From Algoriella xinjiangensis (GTDB taxonomy: Bacteria > Bacteroidota > Bacteroidia > Flavobacteriales > Weeksellaceae), in NCBI RefSeq assembly GCF_900115015.1, contig NZ_FOUZ01000002.1, positions 1-64,000 on the forward strand: a stretch of DNA of 64,000 nt, read 5' to 3'. How positions within the stretch are numbered: position 1 is the stretch's first letter; every line of letters begins with the position of its first letter. The notes below the pieces were generated by a model that was not told the DNA's origin, ran no database searches, and saw only the letters and a program-made list of their open reading frames with translations. The translations under genes and the position numbers were made by a program. Below are positions 7,167-16,289 of the stretch, piece after piece.

Positions 7167-7994
7167 TTATTTTTTGAAATGAAGTGCAATCCACTCATTT
7201 CGTTGTTTTTTAGATACAAATTTTAAGCCACGATCTGTACAAAAAGTATAGATATCATCATAATCTTGCTCCATTAATCCGCTTAAAAATAAATCACCAT
7301 TTTCATTCAAAACAGTAATGTAAGAAGGAATTTGGCTTATCAAAATATTTTTATTGATATTAGCTAAGATGACATCAAAATGCTTGCTTCCTAAAAGTGA
7401 ATTATCACCCATTTTTGCATCTAAACTAACACCGTTTCTTTTTCCATTTTCGATAGAATTTTCAACTGCCCATTCATCAATATCAATACATTCGGCATAA
7501 TTTGCACCTCTTTTCAATGCTAAAATTGCAAGAATAGAAGTTCCACAACCCATGTCCAAAATATCTTTTCCAGTAAATTCTGTATCCAAAATATACTCTA
7601 CCATTAAGTGTGTTGTCGAATGATGACCAGTTCCGAAAGACATTTTTGGTTGAATGATAATTTCGTACGGTATGTTTTCTACTGTTTCATGAAATTCAGC
7701 ACGAATTAAACATTGATCATTGACTAAAATTGGCGTAAAATTTTCTTCCCAAGTGGCATTCCAATTTTGTTGTTCAATTTCTTTTCGAGAATAGGTGAAA
7801 TCGATGTTTTCTATTTCATCAATTACTTCTTTTATTTCGTCAATATTTTCGTCCGTTTTCGGAATATAAGCATCAAAACCTTCTTCGTTTTCTACAAAAC
7901 TTTCAAATGGTAATTCAGAAATCATAGCAATAATAATTTCATTGAAAGGATCAGTTTCAGTAACTTTAAATTTATATTCGATGTAATTTGTCAT
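7167..7994 (-). CDS. prmA: Ribosomal protein L11 methyltransferase
   Basis: The protein has 275 residues and methylates ribosomal protein L11 using S-adenosylmethionine. The class I methyltransferase core shows GTGHHSTT at 121-128, the SAM-binding D-M-G-C-G-T-S at 147-153, an acidic strand end 'CIDIDEWAVENS', and the target-binding 'LANINKNIL'. The N-terminal ~90 residues fit the PrmA substrate-recognition domain. The gene is followed by clpS. In many flavobacteria tpiA precedes prmA; here tpiA is 7 kb away. Confidence 0.93.
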   Translation of the reverse strand: MTNYIEYKFKVTETDPFNEIIIAMISELPFESFVENEEGFDAYIPKTDENIDEIKEVIDEIENIDFTYSRKEIEQQNWNATWEENFTPILVNDQCLIRAEFHETVENIPYEIIIQPKMSFGTGHHSTTHLMVEYILDTEFTGKDILDMGCGTSILAILALKRGANYAECIDIDEWAVENSIENGKRNGVSLDAKMGDNSLLGSKHFDVILANINKNILISQIPSYITVLNENGDLFLSGLMEQDYDDIYTFCTDRGLKFVSKKQRNEWIALHFKK

Positions 7995-8099
7995 AAATAA
8001 TCTGAAAACTCTTTTTAAGTTTTCGATTGCAAATTTACGATTTTTAAAATTATCGTAAAAATATAGAGAAACAAGTCTTTAGTTGATTTTTTACAACTA

Positions 8100-8810
8100 T
8101 TATAAAGAGAAATTTTTTAAACCAACCATCATTTCTCTTTTACCTGGAGGTCCAGGTCGTTTTTCTACAATATAACCAAGTTCTTTTAAACCTCTTTTTA
8201 CAGCACCTTTAGAAGCGTAAGTTGTGAAAATACACGATGATTTTGTTGTACTATCTACGATTTCGAATAATTTTTTTTCCCACATTTCTGGTTGAACTTG
8301 CGAACCAAATGCATCAAAATAAACTAAATCAAATTCAGTTTCATTGCAATTTTTTAGGTTAAAAAAATCATCTTGCACTTTTTTTATTCTAAAATGAGGT
8401 GATAAAATTTGCCATTCTTCCCAATTAGATAAAAATAAATAACGGTAAACAATTCTCAATTCTTCTTCGCGATTTACTAATTCTGGATAGAATTTAAAAA
8501 CATCATCAAAAAAATTAATAGCATCAAATTCTTCTTCCGAAACAGGAAATTTTTCTATTCCAACATAACTTACATGTTGCTGATTTTTCTCTGCTTCTAA
8601 TAAAGTTATAAAAGCATTTAATCCAGTTCCGAATCCAATTTCAAGAATTTTAAGTGGTTTTTTAGCTGCAATAAAATGAGAAAAACCATTCTTAATAAAA
8701 ACGTGCATTGCTTCTTGTACAGCGCCATGTTTAGAATGGTAAGATTCATCCCAATCCTCGATATAGATGGTATTTGACCCATCTTCCGTTTGCTGAATAA
8801 TTCTTTTCAT
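8100..8810 (-). CDS. mnmD: tRNA 5-methylaminomethyl-2-thiouridine methyltransferase, stand-alone MnmD
   Basis: The protein has 236 residues. It matches the methyltransferase half of MnmC (DUF752 family): 'HSKHGAVQEAMHVFI' near the start, SAM motif 'ILEIGFGTGLNAF' at about 55-67, 'FDLVYFDAFGSQVQPEMW' at about 160-177, and 'RPGPPGKREMM' near the end. The oxidase half of MnmC is absent, so this is the MnmD form acting on the wobble U34 of certain tRNAs. It is divergent from ilvE. Confidence 0.9.
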   Translation of the reverse strand: MKRIIQQTEDGSNTIYIEDWDESYHSKHGAVQEAMHVFIKNGFSHFIAAKKPLKILEIGFGTGLNAFITLLEAEKNQQHVSYVGIEKFPVSEEEFDAINFFDDVFKFYPELVNREEELRIVYRYLFLSNWEEWQILSPHFRIKKVQDDFFNLKNCNETEFDLVYFDAFGSQVQPEMWEKKLFEIVDSTTKSSCIFTTYASKGAVKRGLKELGYIVEKRPGPPGKREMMVGLKNFSL

Positions 8811-8855
8811 ACCCGAAAGTTATGATTTTTATTATGAAAAAATACAAATAAAATG

Positions 8856-8863
8856 TATCTTTG
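8856..8863 (+). promoter_or_regulatory. Probable -7 promoter element of ilvE
   Basis: TATCTTTG matches TAnnTTTG exactly and ends 29 bases before the ilvE ATG. No exact TTTG -33 element is seen at the expected distance. Confidence 0.45.
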
Positions 8864-8892
8864 GTATCGCAACAAACAAAATATATCTTAAC

Positions 8893-9960
8893 ATGATTAT
8901 AGAAAAAATTGCTGAATCTAACTTTAACGATTCAGTTTTCGATTCAAAAGTTTTTGGTAAAAACTTTTCTGATCACATGTTGATCGCTCATTATAAAGAT
9001 GGTAAATGGGACGAGCCAAAAATTATGCCTTACGGACCTATTTCTGTTACTCCAGCAGCAATGTCTTTTCATTATGGTCAAACTATTTTTGAAGGAATGA
9101 AAGCCTACAAAAATGAAGATGAAGAAGTTTTTATTTTTCGCCCAGAAAAAAACTTTGAACGTTTTAATAAATCTGCTGTTCGTTTGAACATGCCAGAAGT
9201 TCCTGCTGAAATATTTTTAGACGGAGTTAAAGCAATCGTAGATTTAGATCGTCAATGGGTTCCTAAAGATTACGGAACATCTTTGTACTTACGTCCAGTA
9301 ATGTTTGCTACAGAAGAAGCAGTTTCTGCACGTTCATCTAACGAATACATTTTTTGTATTTTATTAGCATTTGCACCTTCATATTACGAAAAACCATTAT
9401 CAGTAAAAATTGCAGATTTTTATAGTCGTGCAGCGCAAGGTGGTGTTGGTTCGGCAAAATGTGGTGGTAATTATGCAGCATCTTTTTTCCCAACTTCGGA
9501 AGCACAAAAAGATGGTTACGATCAAGTGATTTGGACAGATTCTATCGAACACAAATTTATCGAAGAAGCCGGAACAATGAACGTAATGGTACGTATCGGA
9601 AACAAATTATTAACTGCGCCAACTTCTGAGCGCATTTTAAATGGAGTTACACGTGATTCTGTTTTAGCTTTAGCAAAAGATAGCGGTATTGATGTTGAAA
9701 TTCGTCCAATATCTGTAGAAGAAATGTACGAAGCATACAAATCTGGAGAACTAAAAGAAGTTTTTGGATGTGGAACTGCAGTTGTTGTTTCTACTTACAA
9801 TGCAATTGGTTTTGGAGATGAAAGAGCAGAATTAGCTCCTTTATCTGATGAAGAATCTTTTGCAACTCAATTAAAAAAGAAATTGAAAGACATTCAATAT
9901 GGTATCGCAGAAGATCCTTATGGATGGAGAGTAAAAATCGAAGAAACTGTAAATGCTTAA
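8893..9960 (+). CDS. ilvE: Branched-chain-amino-acid aminotransferase
   Basis: The protein has 355 residues, fold-type IV PLP enzyme of the long BCAT2-like group. Visible signatures are 'FHYGQTIFEGMKAYK' (59-73), the PLP lysine K189 in G-S-A-K-C-G-G-N-Y, and 'EEAGTMNV' further on. It interconverts Leu, Ile and Val with their 2-oxo acids. It is monocistronic with its own promoter and terminator. Confidence 0.95.
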   Translation: MIIEKIAESNFNDSVFDSKVFGKNFSDHMLIAHYKDGKWDEPKIMPYGPISVTPAAMSFHYGQTIFEGMKAYKNEDEEVFIFRPEKNFERFNKSAVRLNMPEVPAEIFLDGVKAIVDLDRQWVPKDYGTSLYLRPVMFATEEAVSARSSNEYIFCILLAFAPSYYEKPLSVKIADFYSRAAQGGVGSAKCGGNYAASFFPTSEAQKDGYDQVIWTDSIEHKFIEEAGTMNVMVRIGNKLLTAPTSERILNGVTRDSVLALAKDSGIDVEIRPISVEEMYEAYKSGELKEVFGCGTAVVVSTYNAIGFGDERAELAPLSDEESFATQLKKKLKDIQYGIAEDPYGWRVKIEETVNA

Positions 9961-9986
9961 TTTATAGCTTTTAAAAAGTATATAGA

Positions 9987-10018
9987 AAGCTGACATTATA
10001 ACTGTCAGCTTTTTTTTG
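9987..10018 (+). terminator. Terminator after ilvE
   Basis: A 9-bp stem AAGCTGACA (9987-9995) with TGTCAGCTT (10003-10011) is followed by T8. Confidence 0.88.
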
Positions 10019-10063
10019 GCACGATATTTACTAATGTGTATTACAAAGTACTAAAGTTATAAA

Positions 10064-11086
10064 ATGAATTTTTTACAAAAATTTCTTATCATTTGTTCAG
10101 GCAGTAGTTTTGAACTCTTGAAAAAAACTCCAACCGATATTAATAAGCATGTCGGTATTGGCGGAGTAATTTTGTTTACCGGTATCTTAGCCGCATTATC
10201 AGCAGGCTATGCGCTAAATACTGTTTTTGATAATATTTATGCAGCAACAGGTTTTGGAATTTTATGGGGATTAATGATTTTTAATTTAGACCGTTATATT
10301 GTAACATCTATGAAAAAATCAGGTGGATTTTTTAGACAATTCATGACAGCTTTGCCTCGTCTTATCGTGGCAGTTTTGTTAGGTATTGTCATATCGAAAC
10401 CATTGGAACTAAAAATTTTCGAAAAAGAGATTAATAAACAATTAAATGTTATTGTTAACCGTAATAAAGCCGAATTACAAAAAGGCATTGATGCGCGTTA
10501 TGCCGATTTAGGAACGCCTTTTTCTACTGAACGTAAACAGATTTATGCTCAGATAGATAAATTGAGAGCAGAATATAATAATGCGTCGGCAGAATTAGAA
10601 AAAGAAGTTGTTGGTACACAAACAGAAACAACAACTGGTAGAGAAGGTTATGGGCCAAATGCAAAACGTAAAGCAGATTTGAAAAAGCAAAAATTAGCAG
10701 AAATCGATTTGTACATTCAGCAATCTACACCAAGATTAGCGGAATTGAATAAAGATTTGGATAGATTGACTGCTCAAAAAGAGAAAGAAATTGAAACTGC
10801 TAAACCTACCGAAGAAAATTACAATGGTTTTGCTGCACGAATGCAAGCTTTGGACGAATTGTCAGCAAATAATCCAATTTTAGGAACTGCGGCAATTTTT
10901 ATAGCACTTGTTTTTATATCGTTAGAAACCGCGCCAGTTTTAGTAAAACTAATTGCGCCAAAAGGTCCGTACGATTTCTTGTTAGAGAAACATGAACATT
11001 CGTTTAAAATATTTAGCAAAGAATCAATCGAAATAATGGATATAAAATCTGAAAAAAGAATTCGTCACGAAATAGAAAAAGTATAA
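10064..11086 (+). CDS. DUF4407 membrane protein
   Basis: The protein has 340 residues. Two N-terminal membrane helices (about 33-80), a third at about 100-118 with 'LPRLIVAVLLGIVISKPLELKIF', a long charged coiled-coil-like region (about 120-260), and a final helix near 275-295 followed by a cytoplasmic tail. This order and the N-terminal 'FLIICSGSS..LL' pattern match DUF4407 proteins, whose function is unknown. It stands alone between terminators. Confidence 0.8.
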   Translation: MNFLQKFLIICSGSSFELLKKTPTDINKHVGIGGVILFTGILAALSAGYALNTVFDNIYAATGFGILWGLMIFNLDRYIVTSMKKSGGFFRQFMTALPRLIVAVLLGIVISKPLELKIFEKEINKQLNVIVNRNKAELQKGIDARYADLGTPFSTERKQIYAQIDKLRAEYNNASAELEKEVVGTQTETTTGREGYGPNAKRKADLKKQKLAEIDLYIQQSTPRLAELNKDLDRLTAQKEKEIETAKPTEENYNGFAARMQALDELSANNPILGTAAIFIALVFISLETAPVLVKLIAPKGPYDFLLEKHEHSFKIFSKESIEIMDIKSEKRIRHEIEKV

Positions 11087-11123
11087 ATCATAAAAAAGTA
11101 ACTCTAATTTGAAGTTACTTTTT

Positions 11124-11131
11124 TATTTTTG
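11124..11131 (+). promoter_or_regulatory. Possible -7 element before the 142-residue protein gene
   Basis: TATTTTTG fits TAnnTTTG but lies only 8 bases before the ATG, so transcription from it would be nearly leaderless. The bases just before it (11110-11124) also form an imperfect hairpin with T run. Confidence 0.25.
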
Positions 11132-11139
11132 CAAAGATT

Positions 11140-11568
11140 ATGGAAACTTATAAAATAGAAATTTACGGAGAAGACGAAAATCTAATTCAGAGAATGGAAG
11201 AAGTTATAACGCCAATAAAAGAATTGGTTGGTTATTCTTGGAAATTATTGTGGATTGATGGTGAAAGCGAAACAGACGAATATTCTGTTTTTGAGTTGCA
11301 AGAAGTGATTGATCAACAAGATGGAATTGTTGTGGATTTTGATCAATTAGAAAGTTTGTGTTTTAAAATGGAAAATATTTCTGAAGCTTTGATTATTGCT
11401 GATAGAAACGAGAAAAATTTACACACAAACATTGAAGATGAAAATTTATATGACAACGAAGTTGTTTTTGAGTTTGTAAAAGATTCGCATTGGCAAATTT
11501 TGACGACAGATTTAAACGTTGTTGATACATTTAAAGTTTTCTTTCCGAATAGTAAGATTATTGATTAA
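11140..11568 (+). CDS. Hypothetical acidic cytosolic protein
   Basis: The protein has 142 residues, no signal or membrane segment, strongly acidic. It opens 'METYKIEIYGEDENLIQRMEEVI' as two runs of strand and helix and ends in a hydrophobic strand. I do not recognise a family or any catalytic motif. It shares a bidirectional terminator with the convergent folP gene. Confidence 0.65.
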   Translation: METYKIEIYGEDENLIQRMEEVITPIKELVGYSWKLLWIDGESETDEYSVFELQEVIDQQDGIVVDFDQLESLCFKMENISEALIIADRNEKNLHTNIEDENLYDNEVVFEFVKDSHWQILTTDLNVVDTFKVFFPNSKIID

Positions 11569-11600
11569 TTTTTATTGAATTAATCAACAACTATAAAATA

Positions 11601-11626
11601 AAAGCCGCTATTTGCGGCTTTATTTA
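11601..11626. terminator. Bidirectional terminator between a hypothetical gene and folP
   Basis: An 8-bp stem AAAGCCGC with GCGGCTTT and a 5-nt loop is flanked by A-rich and T-rich sides, so it can serve both converging genes. Confidence 0.75.
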
Positions 11627-11629
11627 TTT

Positions 11630-12460
11630 TTAATATTTTCCTTGTAATGCGTTATAAATTTGTAAAGTTTCTTTTGCAGCTTTTATATCATGCACGCGCA
11701 AAATTTTAGCACCTTTTTGTAAGGCAACCATATTAAGAACAGAAGTTCCGTTTAAAGCTTCTTGCGGTGTAGAATCTACTAATTTATAAATCATCGATTT
11801 TCTAGAAATCCCAACTAATAACGGAAATTCGCCAAAACCTAAAGCTTCCATTTTACTAAATAACTCATAATTATGTTCAAGAGTTTTAGCAAATCCAAAA
11901 CCAGGATCCAAAATAATGTCTTTTACTTTCGCAGCTTTTAATTGTGCTATTTTTTTAGCAAAATATTCGTTCACTTCTAAAGTTACATCATTATATTCAG
12001 GCTCATTTTGCATGGTTTGCGGCGTTCCTTTCATGTGCATTAAAATATAAGGAACATTTAAATCCGTAATTGCAGGAAACATATTTTCATCTAATTCCCA
12101 ACCCGAAACATCGTTTATAATACTTGCACCAGCATTTACAGCCTCGCGCGCAACATTTCCTCTAAAAGTATCAACAGAAATAATTGTATCAGGATATTTT
12201 GTACTAATTGCTTCAATAACTGGAGCAGTTCTGTCAATTTCTTCTTGTTCCGAAACTTCTTCTGCGGCAGGTTTTGTAGAATATCCACCAATATCTAAAA
12301 TATCAGCGCCTTCGGACAAATATTTTTCTACTTTATCTAAAATCAAATCCATAGATTGACTACTGCCACCATCATAAAATGAATTTGGTGTAGTATTCAA
12401 AATTCCCATAATTTTTGGCTCGTTCAAATCAATCAAACGACCATTACAATTAATTGTCAT
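11630..12460 (-). CDS. folP: Dihydropteroate synthase
   Basis: The protein has 276 residues and joins p-aminobenzoate to dihydropterin diphosphate in folate synthesis. Motifs in order: GILNTTPNSFYDGG (19-32), DIGGYSTKP (56-64), a 'SIINDVSG' segment, 'LDPGFGFAK', and 'GISRKSM'. These cover the substrate sites of the TIM barrel. It is divergent from the DUF1599 gene, a common flavobacterial neighbour. Confidence 0.95.
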   Translation of the reverse strand: MTINCNGRLIDLNEPKIMGILNTTPNSFYDGGSSQSMDLILDKVEKYLSEGADILDIGGYSTKPAAEEVSEQEEIDRTAPVIEAISTKYPDTIISVDTFRGNVAREAVNAGASIINDVSGWELDENMFPAITDLNVPYILMHMKGTPQTMQNEPEYNDVTLEVNEYFAKKIAQLKAAKVKDIILDPGFGFAKTLEHNYELFSKMEALGFGEFPLLVGISRKSMIYKLVDSTPQEALNGTSVLNMVALQKGAKILRVHDIKAAKETLQIYNALQGKY

Positions 12461-12513
12461 ATCTTAGAAGTTCTTTAAGCAATTTCAATTATTTTTGAAA
12501 TCGAAACGAAATT

Positions 12514-13062
12514 ATGAAAAATACGTCAATTCAATTTAAAGAAATCATCTCAATTTGTCGAGATTTATATACAAAAAAATTACAGGATTACGGACCAGCT
12601 TGGCGCGTTTTGCGTTTGCCGTCTTTAACGGATCAAATTTTTATCAAAGTAAACCGTATTCGTACGTTGCAAGAAGCAACTGTGCGCTTGGTTGATGAGG
12701 ATGAAGAAGGTGAGTTTATTGCGATTATTAATTATTCGATAATGGCTTTGGTACAACTTGAATTGGGTTTTGCAGATCAACCAGATTTAACAGACGAACA
12801 AGCGATTGCTTATTATGATAAATATGCAACGATTGCGCATGATTTGATGATGAAAAAAAATCATGATTATGGCGAAGCTTGGCGAGATATGCGCGTAAGT
12901 TCTATCACAGATTTGATTTATCAGAAAGTTTTACGTACAAAAAGTATTGAAGACAATAAAGGAAAAACAATAGTGTCAGAAGGATTAGATGCCAATTATT
13001 TGGATATGATTAATTATTCGATTTTTGCCATGATTTTAATTAACGAAAAGAAAACAGCATGA
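12514..13062 (+). CDS. DUF1599 protein with two repeats
   Basis: The protein has 182 residues. Two copies of one pattern are visible: 'LYTKKLQDYGPAWRVLRLPSLTDQIF' (split across 18-43) and 'MMKKNHDYGEAWRDMRVSSITDLIY' in the second half, each followed by 'DMINYSI' or 'AIINYSI'. This matches DUF1599, whose role is not known. The stop overlaps the next start by 4 bases, suggesting coupled translation with the DoxX-like protein. Confidence 0.85.
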   Translation: MKNTSIQFKEIISICRDLYTKKLQDYGPAWRVLRLPSLTDQIFIKVNRIRTLQEATVRLVDEDEEGEFIAIINYSIMALVQLELGFADQPDLTDEQAIAYYDKYATIAHDLMMKKNHDYGEAWRDMRVSSITDLIYQKVLRTKSIEDNKGKTIVSEGLDANYLDMINYSIFAMILINEKKTA

Positions 13063-14183
13063 AATATTTAGTACAATTTGCACGAATTATAGTTGGTGTA
13101 ATTTTTATTATTTCGGGATTTGTAAAAAACGTAGATCCAATTGGATTGAGTTTTAAATTAGAAGAATATTTTTCTCCAACCGTTCTTAATATTCCATTTT
13201 TAGAAACATTAAGTTTACCATTGGCAACATTCTTTTCGATATTCGAAATTGTTTTGGGTGTACTTTTATTATTGGGTGTTTGGCGAAAATTTACGACGAT
13301 TGCACTTTTATTAACAATTGTATTTTTTACATTCCTAACTTTTTATTCAGCATATTTCAACAAAGTAACAGATTGTGGATGTTTTGGTGATGCATTAAAA
13401 CTAGAACCTTGGACATCATTTTATAAAGATATTGTCTTATTAATTTTGATTATCATTTCAGTAATTGGTCAAAAATACATTCAACCTTTGTTTGTGACAA
13501 AAGCTAATTATGCGATTAATGCGATTACAATTATTGCGTCGGCGATTATTGCGTATATCGGAATTAATCATTTGCCTTTAATTGATTTTCGTCCGTATGC
13601 AATCGGTAAAAATTTAGTTGAAGGAATGAAATCTCCTCAAGAATTAGGTTTGAAACCAACAACGTATAAAACAATTTATACGATGAAAAATAAGGTGGAC
13701 GGAAAAGTTGTAGAAATTGACGATGCACAATATATAAGCGACGACAAATGGTACAAACACGGGACGCCTTGGCAAATAGAAGAAGATAAAACAAAAACTG
13801 TAATTGAGAAAAAAGGATATGAGCCACCAATACATGATTTTAATTTTGATTGCAATGGTGTTGATAAAACTTCAGAAATTTTAGCCGCTCCAAAAGCATT
13901 AATTATCGTTATTCCTTTTGTTGAGAAATTGACAGAGAAACAAGTTGAACAAATTAATGTGTTAGGAAAAGATACGAAACAACAAGGTTTTCAAGTTATA
14001 GTTGTTTCAAATAATCCAATTCCGAAATTAACAGTTGAAAATTGTTTTATGGATCAAACAACCATGAAAACAATTATTAGATCTAATCCAGGATTTATGA
14101 TACTTGAAAAAGGAACTGTAAAAGCAAAATATCATTACAACGATATGCCTTCTGTTAACCAATTACAAAACTTATTTAATTAA
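13059..14183 (+). CDS. DoxX/MauE-like membrane protein (BT_3928 type)
   Basis: The protein has 374 residues. Four N-terminal membrane helices (about 5-150) carry the DoxX-like pattern 'ARIIVGVIFIISGFVKNVDPIG' and a 'VTDCGCFGDAL' Cys motif, as in MauE-type electron-transfer proteins. A further helix near 150-170 precedes a soluble C-terminal domain with two more Cys. Bacteroidota members are often annotated as BT_3928 family proteins. A redox or thiol-related membrane role is possible. It follows the DUF1599 gene with a 4-base overlap and precedes an ABC permease by 1 base. Confidence 0.8.
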   Translation: MKYLVQFARIIVGVIFIISGFVKNVDPIGLSFKLEEYFSPTVLNIPFLETLSLPLATFFSIFEIVLGVLLLLGVWRKFTTIALLLTIVFFTFLTFYSAYFNKVTDCGCFGDALKLEPWTSFYKDIVLLILIIISVIGQKYIQPLFVTKANYAINAITIIASAIIAYIGINHLPLIDFRPYAIGKNLVEGMKSPQELGLKPTTYKTIYTMKNKVDGKVVEIDDAQYISDDKWYKHGTPWQIEEDKTKTVIEKKGYEPPIHDFNFDCNGVDKTSEILAAPKALIIVIPFVEKLTEKQVEQINVLGKDTKQQGFQVIVVSNNPIPKLTVENCFMDQTTMKTIIRSNPGFMILEKGTVKAKYHYNDMPSVNQLQNLFN

Positions 14184-14184
14184 C

Positions 14185-15267
14185 GTGATTAATTACATTC
14201 TTAATAAAATTTTCTATGGTTTCTTGACGCTTTTTGGCGTTGTTACCGTAGTTTTTATTCTATTTTCTGTTCTTCCTGGCGATCCTGCGCGTATGATGCT
14301 CGATCAAAAAGAAGATCCAGAACAATTGGCTCAAATTCGAAAAAAGTTAGGTTTAGATCAACCAATTTGGAAACAATATGTTTACTATATTAATGATCTT
14401 TCGCCCGTTTCTTTTCATAATATTGATGAGCAAAATACAACCTACACTTCGCTAAGTTCGGATAAATACAATTACACAAAATTGATTGATTTTGGATCGA
14501 ATGAAATGGTTTTGAAAACGCCATATTTAAGAGAATCTTTTCAGAAACAAGGAAAAAGTGTGAGTACTATAATTGGCGAAACTTTACCAAATACAATTGT
14601 TTTGGCGGTTGCCGCAATTATTATAGCTTCCGTAATTGGTGTATTTCTAGGAATTGTTTCTGCATTGATGAAAGATACGTGGATTGATCGATTATTATTG
14701 GTTGTTACAAGTTTCGGAATGAGTATTCCATCGTTCTTTTCAGCGATTATTATTGCGTATATTTTTGCGTTTTTAATGCACAATATCACAGGTTTGAATA
14801 TGATTGGAAGTTTGTACGAAGTAGATGATTTAGGCGAAGGAAAACATTTGATGTTAAAAAATCTAATTCTTCCAGCAATTACATTAGGTTCTCGTCCATT
14901 AGCGGTTTTTACGCAATTAACAAGAAATTCTTTGTTAGAAGTTTTGAACCAAGATTATATCAGAACAGCTTTTGCAAAAGGTTTAAGTCGCAAAACAGTA
15001 ATTACAAAACATGCGTTGCGAAATGCACTTAACCCAGTAATTACAGCAATTTCGGGTTGGTTTGCATCAATGTTGGCAGGTTCTGTTTTTGTCGAATTTG
15101 TATTTGGGTGGAATGGTTTAGGAAAAGAAATCGTCAATGCACTTAATACTTTAGATTTACCAATTGTTATGGGCGCTGTCCTAGTTATAGCCGTGATGTT
15201 TATTGTTATTAATATTTTAATTGATATACTCTACGGAATTTTAGATCCTCGTGTTCGTATAAAATAA
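14185..15267 (+). CDS. ABC transporter permease, DppB/OppB type
   Basis: The protein has 360 residues with six or so membrane helices. 'LFGVVTVVFILFSVLPGDPARMM' at the start, a large periplasmic insert at about 60-115, the cytoplasmic EAA-like loop 'YIRTAFAKGLSRKTVITKHALRNAL' and a C-terminal 'ILDPRVRIK' are hallmarks of dipeptide/oligopeptide permeases. The start is GTG, one base after the DoxX-like stop. No second permease, ATPase or binding protein lies nearby, so its partners must be encoded elsewhere. Confidence 0.88.
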   Translation: MINYILNKIFYGFLTLFGVVTVVFILFSVLPGDPARMMLDQKEDPEQLAQIRKKLGLDQPIWKQYVYYINDLSPVSFHNIDEQNTTYTSLSSDKYNYTKLIDFGSNEMVLKTPYLRESFQKQGKSVSTIIGETLPNTIVLAVAAIIIASVIGVFLGIVSALMKDTWIDRLLLVVTSFGMSIPSFFSAIIIAYIFAFLMHNITGLNMIGSLYEVDDLGEGKHLMLKNLILPAITLGSRPLAVFTQLTRNSLLEVLNQDYIRTAFAKGLSRKTVITKHALRNALNPVITAISGWFASMLAGSVFVEFVFGWNGLGKEIVNALNTLDLPIVMGAVLVIAVMFIVINILIDILYGILDPRVRIK

Positions 15268-15341
15268 ATCAGCTTTTAAATTCGTAAGATTTAATTATCT
15301 TGCAGTATAGTTAAAACCAAATCAAAACAAAATACACTTTT

Positions 15342-16100
15342 ATGCGAGATAAAATCGTTGCAGGAAACTGGAAAATGAACTTAAACTTTGAAGATGCCAT
15401 TCAATTAGCAACTAATATTAATGCTTGGGTTGCGGATAATCATCCAATTGCTCAAGTTATTATTGCGCCGTCTTCTATTTATTTACAAACTTTATTAGAA
15501 GGAGTAGACGAACAATACGTTAAAATTGCATCTCAAGATATTGCTGCACACGAAAAAGGCGCATATACAGGAGATGTTTCCGCAGAACAATTAGATAGTA
15601 TCGGTTTAGATTTTGCAATCATCGGGCATTCTGAGCGTAGAGAATATCAATTTGAAACAGACGAAATTATTGCTGCTAAATTAAAGCAAGCTTTTAAATA
15701 TCAAATAAGTCCAATTTTTTGCGTGGGCGAAAAATTAGAAGAACGCGAAAGCGAAAAACATTTTGAAGTTGTAAAATCTCAAATTGTAAATGCTTTAAAA
15801 TCTCAAAAAGCAGAAGATTTATCTCGTTTAATAATCGCTTACGAACCAGTTTGGGCAATTGGAACAGGAAAAACTGCTTCGCCAGAACAAGCGCAAGAAA
15901 TACATGCATTTATTCGTAAAGTTTTAAATGATGAATTTGGAACAGATGTAGCAAATAATACAAGTATTTTGTACGGCGGAAGTGTAAATGCACAAAATGC
16001 CAATCAAATATTTGCACAACCAGATATTGATGGAGGTCTTGTAGGAGGCGCTTCACTCAAATATGAAGATTTTACGCAGATAATTTCTGCTTGTAAATAA
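15342..16100 (+). CDS. tpiA: Triosephosphate isomerase
   Basis: The protein has 252 residues and interconverts dihydroxyacetone phosphate and glyceraldehyde 3-phosphate. Catalytic residues are visible as K11 (AGNWKMN), H96 (IIGHSERR) and E168 (AYEPVWAIGTG), with the phosphate-binding 'YGGSV' and 'GGLVGGASL' loops near the end. Confidence 0.97.
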   Translation: MRDKIVAGNWKMNLNFEDAIQLATNINAWVADNHPIAQVIIAPSSIYLQTLLEGVDEQYVKIASQDIAAHEKGAYTGDVSAEQLDSIGLDFAIIGHSERREYQFETDEIIAAKLKQAFKYQISPIFCVGEKLEERESEKHFEVVKSQIVNALKSQKAEDLSRLIIAYEPVWAIGTGKTASPEQAQEIHAFIRKVLNDEFGTDVANNTSILYGGSVNAQNANQIFAQPDIDGGLVGGASLKYEDFTQIISACK

Positions 16101-16105
16101 TATCA

Positions 16106-16140
16106 AAAAGCTCAATCTACTGATTGAGCTTTTGTATTTT
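16106..16140 (+). terminator. Terminator after tpiA
   Basis: A perfect 12-bp stem AAAAGCTCAATC (16106-16117) with GATTGAGCTTTT (16122-16133) and a 4-nt loop. Confidence 0.85.
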
Positions 16141-16289
16141 TATACATTTTACTGTATATTTTCTCGATTTTAAGAAAATTATAACAATTGTTAGGATTTA
16201 TTAAGATTTTTCGGAACGGTGTCTGCAAAGTTTAAAATGTACTAACTATATATAAAGTACCATTTTTTAAAAAACAAAACACAGTGATT

